A stretch of DNA of 64,000 bases from Caprimulgus europaeus (GCA_907165065.1 OU015544.1:2039501-2103500), one strand, 5' to 3'. Positions 35,101 to 47,879 are shown, counted from the first letter of the stretch. Translations and numbers: made by a program. Notes: a model not told the origin generated them from the letters alone.

Positions 35101-35666
35101 TGTCCCTCCCTCCAGCACCCGCCAGCTCTGCTTCCACAAAGACAGTACTGGGCCTGGGGGACCTTCCACGTTGTTCACTAAGAGGGGTGAAAGCCCATTG
35201 TATTTGGCTTTTATTTGGCTTTCCTAGCACAGCCAAACTTCTTGGAAGAAGCAATAGTTTAATGCCTTCTGAGAATCACGTTTTCATTTTGCCACTGTGT
35301 TCCCAGGCACTCACTCATCTGCTCGGTGCATCGGGTGCCTCATCCAGCAGCAGAGCCATGGCGCTGCTACAGAGCTCATCTGCTTCTAGTGCTTCACAAC
35401 ACGCTCCTCTACTCCAGCTTGTTGTCACCTACCATGTGCTCAGCAGCCAGCAGCTCAGCTGGTTTTTCACTTGTCAGCAGTCCCACAATGAACCAGAGCT
35501 CTCCAGAAGCAGGAGATGGCAGTGCTGGTGGCACACGTCGTGTCCCTCCAGCTGCCCCAGCACTCCACCCTCCTCGCTCCTACAGTCAACTCTGGGACTT
35601 CCTACTTTTTTTTTTTCTTCTTTTAAACAGATTTCTCTAGTCCTCACTAACACTTTTTCCCCCCAG
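32176..35666. other. unique non-coding sequence
   Basis: No recognisable gene. A CpG-rich zone extends to about 32280. AT-rich sequence at 33480-34000 contains an octamer word ATGCAAAT near 33879; another octamer lies near 34974. One further candidate exon at 33121-33260 is listed separately. Confidence 0.5.
33121..33260 (+). other. candidate exon (strong acceptor, moderate donor)
   Basis: The acceptor GACATTTTCTCTGCAG (AG at 33119-33120) precedes 140 bases open in a frame reading LTSIADQPLSHPIASAAFEA and onward, ending at GAGAAG|GTGAAA. The donor is weaker than consensus. No protein family is recognised. Confidence 0.17.
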
Positions 35667-35812
35667 TCCTTTTCCATCCCCACCCTAACAGACACTTACA
35701 TGGACACAGTATTTTGTACAAGGACCTCTAGAAAACTTCTGAAAAAGCAATTTTTAATTCGCAAAAACACAAATCTGCCAAAAATCTGCCCCTGCTCCTT
35801 TCTGTGGGAATG
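35667..35812 (+). other. candidate 146-nt exon with branch point, acceptor and donor
   Basis: A CACTAAC branch-point-like word lies about 20 bases before a pyrimidine-rich CTTTTTCCCCCCAG (AG at 35665-35666). The exon ends in GGAATG|GTAAGTGA, a strong donor with GT at 35813-35814. One forward frame is open throughout (SFSIPTLTDTYMDTVFCTRT and onward) while the other two contain stops. An alternative acceptor at 35629-35630 would give 182 bases in the same frame. The 239-codon frame around it (35100-35816) has low-complexity Ser-rich sequence upstream, which argues against the whole frame being one exon. No family is recognised. Confidence 0.3.
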
Positions 35813-37769
35813 GTAAGTGACACGCAGTGCAGCACAGCTCTGTGGCATGGCCTACATCCAGGAGTTATTTAGAAATGCATTTAACATTTAAGAAAACTGA
35901 GAGTGGCTCTGCTTACCAAATTTCCACAGACAAGCTTAAATTAATCCAGTAAAGTCACTGTGAGTTAATGATTTGCCCAGATTCCAGTGAAGCTAAAGCT
36001 ACGGCTTCCGGTTTAACTCAAGATCACCGGGCATGGGTGGTAATTATACAGGAGTTTGTTTGGCCAACACCAGACATCGTTTCCCTCCCTGCACCTGCAG
36101 ATCGCTTGGCAATTGCTGCTCCAATCCTCTTGGCTGGAAAGCCTTCCAGATGTGGAAGTGCTTCCACACACCGTGTCCCAGCACCGAGCCACACATGACT
36201 GGGACAGCCAAAAGCCGAAGCCTGCCAAACCCTGAGCTTCCCAAACCCAGAGAGCCCTGCACTGCCTCCAGCACCATGGCATCCCACCAACACGGGCAGC
36301 AGAGCCAGTCCCACGGGTGTGGGTCAGTCCTTTCCTCACGGTGACAGTGGCTGCACCTTCCTCGTCCAACTGATGGGACCTTCACTCCTGCAGCAGCAGC
36401 CACCATCGCTCTTGGCCAGGCTGTGCACACACCTCCTGCCTAACCTGAATCAACGTGAGGCGGCCAAGGAAGAGAGAGCCTGGCAGCTCTGTCTGGCACC
36501 TCAGGACACACACACACGTGTGAAATGTCACCCCAGGCCTCCCGGCAGAGCCAGCCGCAGGCGGGTGCGTGGTGGGTGTCAGCTCACAGCGCTTTGTTCT
36601 GGGGCTGCCAGATGGGGTGGGACAGGGGTCAGCCCTGGCAGCGGGACACAGAGCTGCTTTAGTCACTCCAGCGTGAAAAATGTCACCCTTGTCGGTGTTG
36701 GGTTTTTTTCCCTTCTCTTTTTCACCCCCCTCTCCACACAGCTGTTAATGAGACAGTTTGCTGGAGCCAGACAAACGCAGCCAGGCACCGCTCGGCTGCT
36801 GCCCGGGGGCCAGCGCTGGGAGTGGGCAAACAGGGCAATGTGGCACTTTTGGTGTAAACATGTGGCATGTTGGCGTGCCAAAAGCTTGGTTGGTGGCCTC
36901 TATTTGTTTTTCAAAGAGCTTGTCAGGTTCATTTACACACATCACTGCCTGCATGTGGCTTGAAGAGAGAGAGGAAACACATTCTTTGTCTGCCCAGTCC
37001 CCGGCAAGCCCTGCAGCCGCAGTGCCGTGGGGCTGAAGCGCTGCCGGAGCTGGGAGCCGGGAGATGTGTCCTCCTGGCTCACCTCACACTCCAGCTCCAG
37101 GAACAGAGGCCAGCAGGAAAGGTCTCTGCGTGGCTGAGCAACATCTTCAAACCACCACCCTCTGCCAGCACAAGAAACTCCACCTCAGCTTTTAAGTAGC
37201 ATGAACACCAAGTCCTGTCAGACACCTCACCCTGCTTTTCCTAAAGCCAAGCTTTTGTTCCGGGGTCTGAGGAAGGTGGACCTGGCTACCGAGCCCAGCC
37301 CTGTGCAGAAAGGCCACTCAAAGCCTTGTGCCCATCTAATAACCTATTCTGAGCATGACAGAGGTTTCTTCTTGATTCCTAAGCAAAATGTAGATCCTCT
37401 GTGGTGGGAGGAAAACAAAAATGTCAAAGTTTTGATTCTCTTCCGAGATGCTTTCCAAGTTGTGGAAGGAAACTGGTCCTGGAATTGCGATCACCTGTCA
37501 AAATCACAACCAGGAGATAACGTGGCTTTTAACCAGCTCTGAAATGCTACTTGAGTGAAGTGGAACAGAATTGAACCAAAAGGGTTTTACCTCCCCAGTG
37601 TTAAGTGCATATTGAAGATTTAAGTAGCAATTAAGGTTGCTGTAGAAGATGGCAAAACAGCATGTTTATTTTCCAAAGATAAGAAAAAAAAGAAAGAAAG
37701 AGGAAAAAGGGGAAAAAACAGCAATTAGGAGAATAGACTGGGGGGAAAATATTAAATGGATGTTTCTGC
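35813..37769. other. unique non-coding sequence
   Basis: No recognisable gene. Frames at 36319-36963 (214 codons) and elsewhere are GC-rich and without recognised motifs. A purine-rich A/G tract lies at 37679-37720. Confidence 0.55.
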
Positions 37770-38260
37770 ACAAAAAAACCCAGGCTGACAACATTTCTGC
37801 TTTGTAAGGGGGAAATTACTGTAACGCGCTGTTTACATAGCAGAAATCAGGGGAAATTATGCTGTCACACTGACATCTGTAGGAGAAGGACAATTTTAAA
37901 ATTACACTGTTCAACACCTTTAATGATTTGTAACACAAGAGGTGTGGCTACTCCTATTAAATGTGTTGCCAAATCAATAAAAGGCATAATTGGAGTTGTT
38001 AGAGCAAATTATAGCACCACCGTTATGTTGCAATACAATGTTCCCTTGTAAACTGCTATTACGGGTAAAGCTGTATTTCTCTCTTATTTGGCTGTTTTGT
38101 AATGAGTTGGCATTTTGCTCCATAATAGTTCCACTTTCTTTTATGGAGCTTTCACTTTTACTTTCCTCTTTTGTGCAGCCTATAATTTCCCTTCCCTTCC
38201 CTACCTCTCTGCCTGTTGACAACTGGTCTATACACCTTTGAAAACAGCCCTGAGGTTATA
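37770..38260. promoter_or_regulatory. candidate conserved non-coding element
   Basis: AT-rich, repeat-free, information-rich sequence with TAATTG, AATTAT and TTTAATGA words and no simple-repeat content. It is one of the clearest blocks of this texture in the window. Reading frames on both strands are short and opposed. Conservation is untested. Confidence 0.33.
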
Positions 38261-39315
38261 AACTATATTATTTAACATTATTTGTAATCTTTTCAATTGG
38301 AAGTCAAAGGGGGAGGCACAACATTCGCACATTCAGAATCTGTGATGTCTTTAGGCTGGGCCTTCACCTTCCCTGGAGGGAAGGGAGCTGCGGCAGGGCA
38401 GAAGAGACGGGAGACGTTGCATAAACACTTCAAGGGTCTTGCTGCTGGCATTTCAAATGGGGGATTTGGGCTTATCTCTCCGGAGCACAAGGAGTGGCTG
38501 GGAAGGCGCTGGCAAGGCTGTGTATGAGCTGTAAGTCACAGGATGTGCCCTGCGTGCTAAAGTTACCGAGGTCTCACTGGGATCACAGAGCCCAGACAGG
38601 GGACCAGTGCTTTGCTCCTCATACCGAGGGACGATTGGTCCCTCTGGGAAGGAGTCAGGCTAATGAACACCAGCTCCTAGGCGTGCTCATCCCAGCCCGT
38701 GGCTTTGCTGGGATACAGAGCCAAGCCGGTGCCAAACTGCAAGGTGACCACCTCGATTCTCAGGTGCTCACACAGGCTGCTGGGCTCCTCACAACTCTTT
38801 GGCTCAAGCGAACATGAGAGATTTACCATTATCCAACAAAAGCATCTCTTTAGCTCACAAGTCTAAAACAAAAAAAACACCTCACCAAGAAATCAAAAAG
38901 AGAAAGGAAAACTGATCCTGACACAGGCTTAAACCCACACAGCACAAGCCTTACTCCATTTAACAGAAAATCCTCGAGGTGGTTGTACTTTGAATACCTG
39001 CAGCCCTAGACCCACTGAAGTGTACTGCCCGGCAGCTGCTAACGCCCGCTGCAGGAGGAGCTGAGCCAGCTTGCCTCTCCTCTCCTCACTGAGGAGAAAG
39101 TAACAGCCAAGATTCAGCCTCCTTTGCTAGGATACGAAGTCATCTGTGTCTTCTTTTGCCACTAACACAATGTGAAACTTGGCTAGCCTCGGCCACATGA
39201 AGACATTCAGCTCATGGGATAAAGCTCTGGGCAGGCAAATCTCTCCAAAGCTCCCAGAACCTAATCTTTAAACAGAAGTCATTTAATGATAAGAATAGCT
39301 TTAAAAGAAACAGGT
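38261..39315. other. unique non-coding sequence
   Basis: Mixed sequence without recognisable gene, repeat or CpG cluster. An A-run with acceptor-like complement lies near 38864-38880. Confidence 0.55.
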
Positions 39316-39433
39316 ATTTAAAGGACAAGTAGATGTGGCGCTTAGGGACATGGTTTAGTGTGCACAGTGGTGTTGGGCTGACGGTTGGACTTGATCTTTG
39401 AGGCCTTTTCCAACCTCAATGGCTCTATGAAAT
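39316..39433 (+). mobile_element. CR1 LINE fragment, extreme 3' end, plus strand
   Basis: Contains the familiar CR1 3' sequence in forward orientation: 'gatgtggcgcttagggacat' (39332-39351), 'ggtttagtg', 'ggttggacttgatc', 'ccttttccaacctcaatg' and a decayed tail 'gctctatgaaat'. Only about 120 bases remain. It is opposite in orientation to the other two copies. A mis-call as unique sequence is unlikely given the block order. Confidence 0.93.
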
Positions 39434-42400
39434 CCTTGTGAGGACTGGGCTGTAACATTGTGTTTCCCTGGTCTCCTGCAGGTGCCATCTCCTAACCTCT
39501 GAACCTGGCACGTCAGCAGCACCAGGGCTGCTCTTGGCACGGGCACTGCCAGCCCCAGCCCCGCTGCCGGGCTCTGCAACCTGCTGGGATCTGCTTTTCT
39601 GCAGAGCACAGCGTGACAGATCAGGGGGGTGCAGCTGCTGTTAAACTTATTTCTGAAGTTATTTTTAGCAACTTGAAGCAAAGTCATCGAACAAGCTGCA
39701 ATTAAACGTTGATGACCAGCAGAAGCAGAGAGGAGGAGGCTGGTGAGCTATGTTGTGATGAGATTATTTCTGATCTGCAAACAAACCCAGGAAAAATAAT
39801 TGCATTGCTATTAAGTAACACAGAGATGTTTGGAAATTAAATATTCACACCATACTGACAACTGTGAGAAACAAAGGCTGGATTTTGTCCTTTGAGTTGT
39901 GTCAGAGAAGAGCTTCAGCATCAGCACACATCTTAATGCCTCTCCCAGGCAGATGCTGCTCAGGTGGGAACCCTGCACGCCAAGTTCAGGTAAAGGAGTC
40001 CAAACACGAGGACATCAAGATCTCAGCACACACATACACGCAGCCACTGTGGCACAGAAACACTGCCCCGAGCTCAGCACCAACACCCGCCGTGTTTTCC
40101 TGTTGACTGGGGAGGGACTTGCTCTTCTGTGTCTTGATATCATCATGCTCTGCACACTGTGAGACACCCACTGGTGTTCACACCAGGTCAGACCCTAAGA
40201 CAAGTCAGGAGAGCACAGTTTGGGCAGCACAACCCCAGGGAGAAACACAGGCAAGCTGGAGAGGACGTGGAAGGCGTACTGGTGAGTGTCCTGGGATATA
40301 ACCCTTACACATTCTCTTTCTGATGGCATCAGACGGAAAAAATGTTGCAGCTTCTCTCACAAAAGTAAAATCATAATTCCCCCAAGAACACACCCAAGCT
40401 GAACACACAGCTCAATAGCAGGGTGGCATCAGCAGAAGAGGCTGAGCAATTCAGCCCCAGGTCTGGCGAGGAAGAAGCCAACACACACGCTTTTGCCTCT
40501 AGTGCAAACCCCCTCAGACCCATCCGAGGGGATCCAGGGCGGGCAGCAGGGAAGAGGAGCAGATCCGTGTTCACATATTCCCTGCTAGATGACACAAACA
40601 CAAGCCACCACTTGGAGAAGTGGCAAACGGAAACACACGTTTTTCCCAGCAGCTGGGGTTTTGTTTCGAGTTAAGGCCCTCCTCCGAGATTCATATGCAG
40701 AAGGGTGGGAGGGGGACAGCCCAAAAAGCCAGGCTCCCGTTTCCTGTGGCACACGTGTTCATTTCTCGGGGCTCATCAGGCATAAGAATGCATTGCTCGT
40801 AGCCCAAATGGAAAGCAGTTAATAAACAGGCTGTTAATGTGTCAGGAGACAGCAGTAGACAAGGCACACTGTCTTCAGCTCCCCCCACCTCCTCATAATC
40901 CTAATTGCATCAAATCTAATCATTTTTATGGGATAAAAAGATTTCCGCAGATGACAAAGGGTTACATTCTCAGCCCTGTTGATCCATCTAGTAAAATTAG
41001 ATAAGAAATAGATTTCTAGGCAATGCATTAAAGATGATGGAGGGGGAGGTAAAAAGAGAAAGGGGAGATCATTTACTGCAATTCTGCGTCTCACTGTTTG
41101 GTTCAAGAAAGGAAATGTAAATGTGATGTTCGTTTGGCCACAGGCAGCTGCTTCTATCAGGCACTGCAAACTGCAGCAGGACAAAGGGGTAACTCTGGTA
41201 AAAGGAAAGGTTAATAGCAAAGCAGGGGAGGGGGGGGCCGCTCATCGGCATGTGCGGCACGTCGCAGCCTCGACACTCGGTGATGGGTTCGAACTGGGAA
41301 CTGACATGAGATATAGAAGTGCTCACTGAAAATAATTCAGAGTGACGGCCGCATTGGCCTGAAAATGGAGAAGGGCTGAATCACCAAGCACTTGGCGAAT
41401 ATGCAGGCGCGGGGTTGCCAACTGCTCCTGATTATATTCTGTAATAGTCTGGATTTTACTGACCACTCCTCTCCTCCCTCACCTACCTGCCCCCAGCACC
41501 TCTCACAAGTTGCAGGTTCAGTGCACTGGCCGAGGCAACGCTGCTGTTTGCTCCTGTTTTAGCAGGAAACGTGCACAAACCCCTGCCACATCCGTGGTTA
41601 CTAACTGAGCAATAACAGAGCGAATACTAATAGAGAAACAAATTAAAACCGCGCTCAGCCTCCATCTCTAACAGTTGTTTTACCAATAAATATCCTTACA
41701 GAGTCAAACTGCACTACTCACGTGCCACAAATGACACAGATGAAAGAATCGAGGCCTAGCAGACTGCACGTATGTTCAGTTACTCGTACACAGACCCGTT
41801 AAAGGAAGCTGTACATACACTGGGGTACACATACACGCTGTGCCAGAAAAACACTGCTCTTGAGCAATCCAAATATAGTGGTTTAGACAGACACCCACAC
41901 ACTGACATTCAGATACGGAGCATCTTGGGGTGCAGTGCAAGAGCTCAACAACCGCCACAGCGAAATGCAAACGCTGAACAGTTTGAAGAGCTCTGTATTG
42001 TATCAATTAGAATTGCAAATAACGCTCTTCCAGGTTTCTATACAGATACCTTTAGCTAGGGGCACATCTCGCCTCCCCGGGAGGGACAGAGAGCAACCTG
42101 TCTCAGGTGGGATGCCAGAGTCCTTCTGGGAGGGCAGCACACATGGTGGCAGGTCACAGCGGCGTCCCTGCTAGCTCAATAGCTCAGCGTGCCCTGACCT
42201 GCTCCCTTTGTAACTGATTCCAAGAGAACAAGAGGGTCCCTGTATCATAGCAGGCTCCTTTCAGGTATTAACAAATGAAAAAGTCTCACTGGGTGCCTTG
42301 TGGGTTTTGTTTGTTTTTAAATCTGGCATGAATACATTTGGAACAACAGAAAAAAGAGGTTAAAAATATGCTAAAGCAAAAATAGATCCTTCATCCGCAG

Positions 42401-44527
42401 CTCGTCTGGATGGTTGGCACTCACCCTAAAACATGAGTTGTTGGAAGATTCAGAAGCTCTAAAAAAATCATTATCCAAAGAAAAAAAGACAACAATGGAG
42501 ACAATCTCCTGCAACACACACATCCATAAGACCACCAGCAGGACCCTCTCCTCTCAGTCTGAGTGGATCTTCGCTGGTGTACCACTGCAATAGCAGCACA
42601 AGGCAGAGCTAAGGCAGCTTTTGGACCACCTGAACATACCACAATACAGTGCTTCTGCAGAGAGGCAACCTGTCGTGCAGCGATGCCAAAGAAATGTTCT
42701 TCTCATACTGAAGATTATTTGGAAGAGGAAAGCAGTGCTAGCTTGTGAGCCAGACTGAAGAAACCAGAGTCTTCTCTCTAAAGCATGTTCCTCTCTTGCT
42801 TACATCCCCCAGCTGAACCCCCCGATGCCACATGCACTGAGCAGAGGGGAGTATTGCTGGGACCCCAGAGCTGAGCACTCCTCCCCTTCACACAACCTGA
42901 GTCCCTGTGGGTGCCCACCCTGCAGTGAGTCCTGCCTCGGCTCCCCGAGGCTCAGCACAGCCCACAGTTCCTTCTCCAGGTTAAAAACCACAGAGCATCA
43001 TGTACAGAGCAGGCAGGGCGAACACCTCAAAGGTACCCAAGGATCAGTCCCCTTGAAACCCGCCCCGGGATAACACCTGCCCCGGGGATAACGCCTGCCC
43101 ACTCCCCAGCCACGCTGAGCTCACAGGAGAACTCCCATGCGGAGCAGCAAGCGTTTCACAGCACGGTGAGCAGGCTTGCACCAGCACCACTGCCTTACTG
43201 TGCTGCTCACGTTGTAAGTTATTAACCAAAACTCGGGCAGACGTGTCTTAAAGACTGCAGAGGGACTAAAAACCACAAAAAGTGGTGAGGAAGGAACTTC
43301 TGGGTGCGCTTCAAGCCAGCATTGCAAGGCAGCACGGCTGAAAAGCACAGCCCGGAGTTCAGAGAGAACGTGTGTGTGGTCAGAGCGTGGGACACGGGGT
43401 CCCTTCCCTGGCCATGTTCGGCAGGTGACTTCTCTGGGGTCTCTGCAGTGCCCTCAGGAAAATGGGGCAAACTCAGAGAAACCAGAAGTGAGGTATCTGT
43501 GTGGAGTGACAGCATTTCACTGCTCTCATTGCAGAGCCAGCTCACAGATCAGCAGCATGAAGGCAGAGCTGGAGCTGTGGGTGCTGTTGGGGACGAGGTG
43601 AACACCTGGAAGGTCTGTGGTACCCAGCGTGGTCCCAGGCCCTGCATGTGAAAAGGTACCAACATCCTCTCCCCCTTCACAGGCTCACTCTTCAAAACTA
43701 CATTTTCCCCTCATCTCCATCCCCTGCAGCGTTTGGGGGGCAGTTAATACAGTACCTGCCACGCTCAGCTTTTCCTTCCCTCCTTTGTCATTTTAAAGCT
43801 GCCATTGTGAGGGCCCTTCTGAAATTATGTAAAGCCCCGCTGGTTAGATGAGGGCAACCTGTATTTATAACACCAGTGTTGAAACACACACTAATTCCAC
43901 ATAAATCTATGGCAAGTTAATCATGCCTGCATTTCCAATCCAGTTTTATGAGGTCAGAGCTGTCGGTCCAGCACTCCTCCCGCAGCAGAGGCGGGCAGCG
44001 GTGGCTGTCGATGGCTCCAGGGCAGCCAGGCTGTGTGTACCCGAGAGCTGCCCCGAGGAACCAGCTCCCCACCCATCCCAAGAGAGTTCTCCTTTCCAGG
44101 GGCTTTGCTCTGACTCCCCCAAATTCATCCTACCTAGTCACAGATGCCAACACAAATTGGAAAGGATCTGCTCTCTGTGCCCGCCTGCTATTTTAGCTGA
44201 TCTGGTTTTTACTGGTGCTGTTGTGTGATCTACAGAAAAGCACCAAGTTGTGAGTGGTTACAGCTCTCAGAATGACCCACTTTGTTCTCAAAGCATCTTA
44301 TTTTTAAGTTTCAAAGCAATTAGTGTGCCCTGTGCCTGGTTTAATGATTAGTGGAGATAGGGAAAGGTGACACAGACACCTGAGACAAGCCATGTGGAAG
44401 CCAGAGCCTAAACCCAACACATCAAGCAGCACATCACCATGACCTCTCCATGGAAGAGCATTTTATGTCCAGACCTCCTCAAGAACTTCTCCATCATTTG
44501 CCAGGAGTTTTACTAATACCTATGCAG
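39434..44527. other. unique non-coding sequence with one regulatory-looking block
   Basis: No recognisable gene. The block 40820-41450 is AT-rich, complex and contains TAATCC, TTAATG and AATTAG words, resembling a regulatory element. An eight-G run lies at 41230-41237. At 43062-43098 two imperfect copies of an 18-base GC-rich word stand in tandem. Donor-like sites at 39990 and 40282 lack convincing acceptors, and a strong acceptor at 43533-43534 lacks a strong donor. Confidence 0.5.
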
Positions 44528-44620
44528 CACCTAAACCTGGTGTTAAAGCTGGTGAACGTATGTAGAGCCTCCTCTCCCCACAAGAATCAGAGCAGATACC
44601 GTGAGGTCTGTGGTTCCCTG
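44528..44620 (+). other. candidate 93-nt exon, phase 0 at both ends
   Basis: The acceptor TTACTAATACCTATGCAG (AG at 44526-44527) contains a branch-like CTAAT. It is followed by 93 bases, exactly 31 codons, open in the frame HLNLVLKLVNVCRASSPHKN and onward. The exon ends in TCCCTG|GTGAGTTG, a good donor with GT at 44621-44622. A second upstream acceptor (TTTGCCAG) is also possible. The translation has ordinary composition but no recognised domain. Confidence 0.27.
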
Positions 44621-47600
44621 GTGAGTTGCTACACAAGCTCCAGAGGAAGCCGCTGTCAGGCTGCCTGGGTTCCCTGCTCTGTACCGAGAACACAAACGCT
44701 TGCTCAGATCCTGGTGCTGCTGCGCTGCCGACCTTGCTAAGGCTTGGCAGTGGCATAAATCTGTGTTTGAAGAACCAAAGGGAACCTGGAGCCCAACTCA
44801 GGATGGTTTTGGCGCAGACGGACAGAAAGCAAACAGATTTCACACCACATGGAGTCGCGGGAAGGAAACAATAGCCGGTGGCAAAGAAAACAACCAAAAT
44901 CACAGCAGCACATCCTGGCACATCCCAGCTCTGCACTCCAATCTCCAAAGATCTGAGGAACAAAAACTGAGCTTTGATCTTTCAGTTGCTCTTCCCTATG
45001 GATGCAGTAAGTGAAGCAGAATCAGGAAAGGTCATTCAGCTACAGTCATGCTTCCAGCCCATTTCAGGGTGGTAGCACTGGCATTAGCCCATAAATAGTG
45101 AAGGCATCATTTTGTGAAATACATTTTTAAACTGTTCTCTTTATACCAGACCTCACTAAAAGCAAGGTCTTCCCACAGCAAGCTTCTGGAGGTTTATAAA
45201 ATGGCAGTCACCTTAAGAAAATTAAGGGAGGTGCTACTGGTAATTGAAGATGCAGCTTTTTGTTTATTTTACCTTTGTTTCCTAGATGACATGATTTTGC
45301 AATAAAGCAGAATTATCTAAACACATTTCTCAGTTGTTAAATAAACTGGTCAAAGACAATTAAAATGCTCTAAAGTTCTTCCAGTGCATGCAGAAAGCTG
45401 AAGGTGCTGGGCCTCCACGTTGCCTGGATTTCTGCGCTCAGATATTTGGCTGCAGAATAAGTTTATCAGTCTGCTCCTAACCATCTGCTCAGACCTCACT
45501 TCCCCATCCCATTCCATCTACACTTCCACAGGCTGAAATTAAAAATATTGACAGAAACAATTTCTGCCAGGCAAGAGAAGTTCTAGCTGTTACTGTAAAT
45601 TTTTGTGCCTTTCTGATGAAGTTCCTATGTGCGTCCTGTATTACCTGCCAACTATTATTCTATTTATTTTACATTTCTGAAATCTACAATATTAACATAA
45701 GAAAATATAATGCAGAATGTAATTTCTCCTGCAAAACACAGGAGACAGCGAGCTGGGGAGCTTGCTGAGCTGTGGTTGTTGGAGCAGCAGCCCTCTCCCT
45801 GCCAAAGGAATGGATTTAGGCAGATGCTGGTCAGGAAGGGCCGTGGGATATAGCGGGGAGTCCCGAGGAAGCCGTGCAGTGTGTCCAAGCTATATGTGCA
45901 GGTAAGACATCAAACAAGAGGGGCCAGCAGCTCCTGGTGGCCCTCTGGCATGTGCTGACTGTGCCAATATTGGTATCCAGTCCGAGAGACACTTTCCTGT
46001 GACTTCAGAGCACTTTGGGTTGTGGTCTCCTGCCACTGATTTTTCACACCCTTCATTTCACACCATTTCTGTTTGCTGTGCAAGACAGACGCTACACCAA
46101 GCTCTTTAAAAAACAAAAACAAACAAACAAAAAAACCCCCAAACAAACCAACAAAAAAGCCCAACCAAACCCAAAACTCCCCAACCAAACCAAAACACAC
46201 TTCTATCACTAATTTGATGGAAAATATTTTTCTGCTTCCACACTTGGAAACAGAAAAGCCACAAGAACAGTAAAATAACCTGCCCAATCTCCCATAGGAA
46301 GAGGGGAAATATCTTACGTGGTGATATCCAGAAAATAATTAATATGCCTTTGGGATCTAAACTGGAGTCCACCACTCCAGTCACCTTGACCCATGACTTC
46401 TATAAATTCTGCCAGTTTGCACTTCTCTGCTGGCACTTCCTCAGAACCAGATGTCCTCCTTAAAACACAAAACCAAAAAAAAAAACCCCAAAAACCCCAT
46501 CCAAGCCCAAGAAAACCCCAGAGCACACACTCCTCCTTCAGGTTCCTGTCCAACAAAACCCAGCTGAAGCATTTGGGGAGGCCTCTCACTGCCAGTCAAG
46601 CAGCTGGAACTCATGGTAGAGCTGTTTGCTGAACTGCAGCTGTGCTCAGTGGCACTAAAAAGCATCAAGAGGAACTTTTCTGGCTGCCATTGTCACCTCC
46701 GTGTCAGTGCAACCAGTGAAGTGGCCTCCCAAGAGCTGGCTTCCTCCCCTCCTCCTCCCCTGGATGCAGCATAACCAAACCCTACTTGTTTAGGATTGTT
46801 TGGAGCATTAAAACAAGGAAAACAAGAAGAAAGCTGTAGCAATCACACTCAGTGGGACAGATTTTACTCCATTCAAACGTAATAGGAGCATCACTGAACC
46901 CCCAATAAATGCACACACATGAACACTCCCTCTGCACATTCTTCATTCAGCTGTATATTGCACACACAAATGGTACTTTTAAACCAAATATATCCATCAT
47001 TAAGAATCTTTTTATCAGCTGAAATAAAAACCCACTATATTGTATGCAACTACCTCCACCTGACAGGGCAGATGCTAAAGCTACACAAACCCTCCTGCAC
47101 GGTCACAGCTGACCTTGCCATAGAATTGCTAACTAAAAGTTTTAAAGTCTTTCAAATTTCTTTAGCTTTTCCAACTTGATTTAGATAGGATTAAAAAAAA
47201 ATAATAGATATATCTTTCCTGAGATCATTTACAGGCCTTTTAAAGGAAAATTAAACCCCTATTAGCTCTTAGATCAATACTGGATACAGCCAGCCACTAG
47301 AGCAGGGCTGCCCCAGACCCTTCCCAAGAGGAGGGCAGGAAGAAGCCGCTGTTCTCAGGGTGTTTCAGGTCCTCACAGGGACAGTCCCAGGGGACTTGTG
47401 GAGCCCAAGACCACCCTCCTGGCAGAGGCAAAAATCAAGAGAAGCGGGAGCAGGATCCCACCCCACTCAGTTCACTCCAGCACATCCAGCTCAGGTTTCT
47501 CTACTGCCTTTTGCTTTACAACCCCCAAGCAGCCAAGCTTTCCTCCCCCTTTTTTTGCCTGGATAGATCTATTTTCAGCGAGGACAGATGATCTATTTTG

Positions 47601-47835
47601 AGTTTCCTCATTGCATGTGGGATTTCTCTCTGCCGTTGTCTCTTTGACAGACTTTCCCCCTCGCAGTTTTTTGTCCCCTTTTCTGCAGAGAAGCCCCTGG
47701 AGAAGGAGCATCCCGAGAAGGCTGCGAGCATCTCTCCTTTGCATAACCAGCCTCTCTGCCAGGGAGCGGGCTGGGAGGCAGGAGGGGGATGTAACACACT
47801 TGCCATTATCTCTGCTCTTTTTTGCACCTTCTTTC
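44621..47835. other. unique non-coding sequence with A/C-rich simple stretches
   Basis: No recognisable gene. CAAA- and CCAAA-rich low-complexity DNA lies at 46107-46200 and again at 46466-46500. A good donor match GTGCAG|GTAAGACA (GT at 45902-45903) follows 160 bases that begin after an acceptor-like AACACAG near 45741; the acceptor is only moderate. Confidence 0.5.
46107..46200. repeat. A/C-rich low-complexity tract
   Basis: About 90 bases built almost only of A and C (aaacaaacaaacaaaaaaac and related). Low-complexity sequence, likely decayed simple repeat. Confidence 0.8.
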
Positions 47836-47865
47836 CAGTCTCTCTCTCTCTTTTTTCCCCTTACC
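47836..47865 (+). other. polypyrimidine tract with overlapping opposed splice signals
   Basis: A run of CT dinucleotides and T/C (TCTCTCTCTCTTTTTTCCCC) ends in TTACCAG, an excellent plus-strand acceptor with AG at 47866-47867. An AATAAA at 47894-47899 lies downstream. The same bases read on the minus strand contain the donor CTG|GTAAGG of a candidate microexon. The tract is mirror-symmetric enough to have triplex potential. Confidence 0.35.
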
Positions 47866-47879
47866 AGCTTTGCTCCCGT
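47865..47879 (-). other. candidate 15-nt microexon, minus strand
   Basis: On the minus strand TTTTTATTTGCTGATTTTTC ends in ATAG (AG at 47880-47881), giving a strong acceptor with branch-like GTAAC and CTGAT words. Fifteen bases later comes AAGCTG|GTAAGGGG with GT at 47863-47864. The 15 bases are a multiple of three. Two strong signals so close together are unusual, yet the plus strand has its own acceptor here, so the minus reading may be coincidence. Confidence 0.2.

Noticed and set aside
35100..35816. Longest open frame in the window (about 239 codons) as a single-exon gene
   Set aside because: The upstream part is Ser/Leu/Cys-rich low-complexity with no recognised domain. Only the last 146 bases have exon-like boundaries.
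36319..36963. 214-codon plus-strand frame
   Set aside because: No recognisable domain, overlapped by opposite-strand frames of similar length, and no good splice sites at either side.
46107..46200. Possible retrocopy tail
   Set aside because: A/C-rich simple sequence with no retroelement or processed gene next to it.
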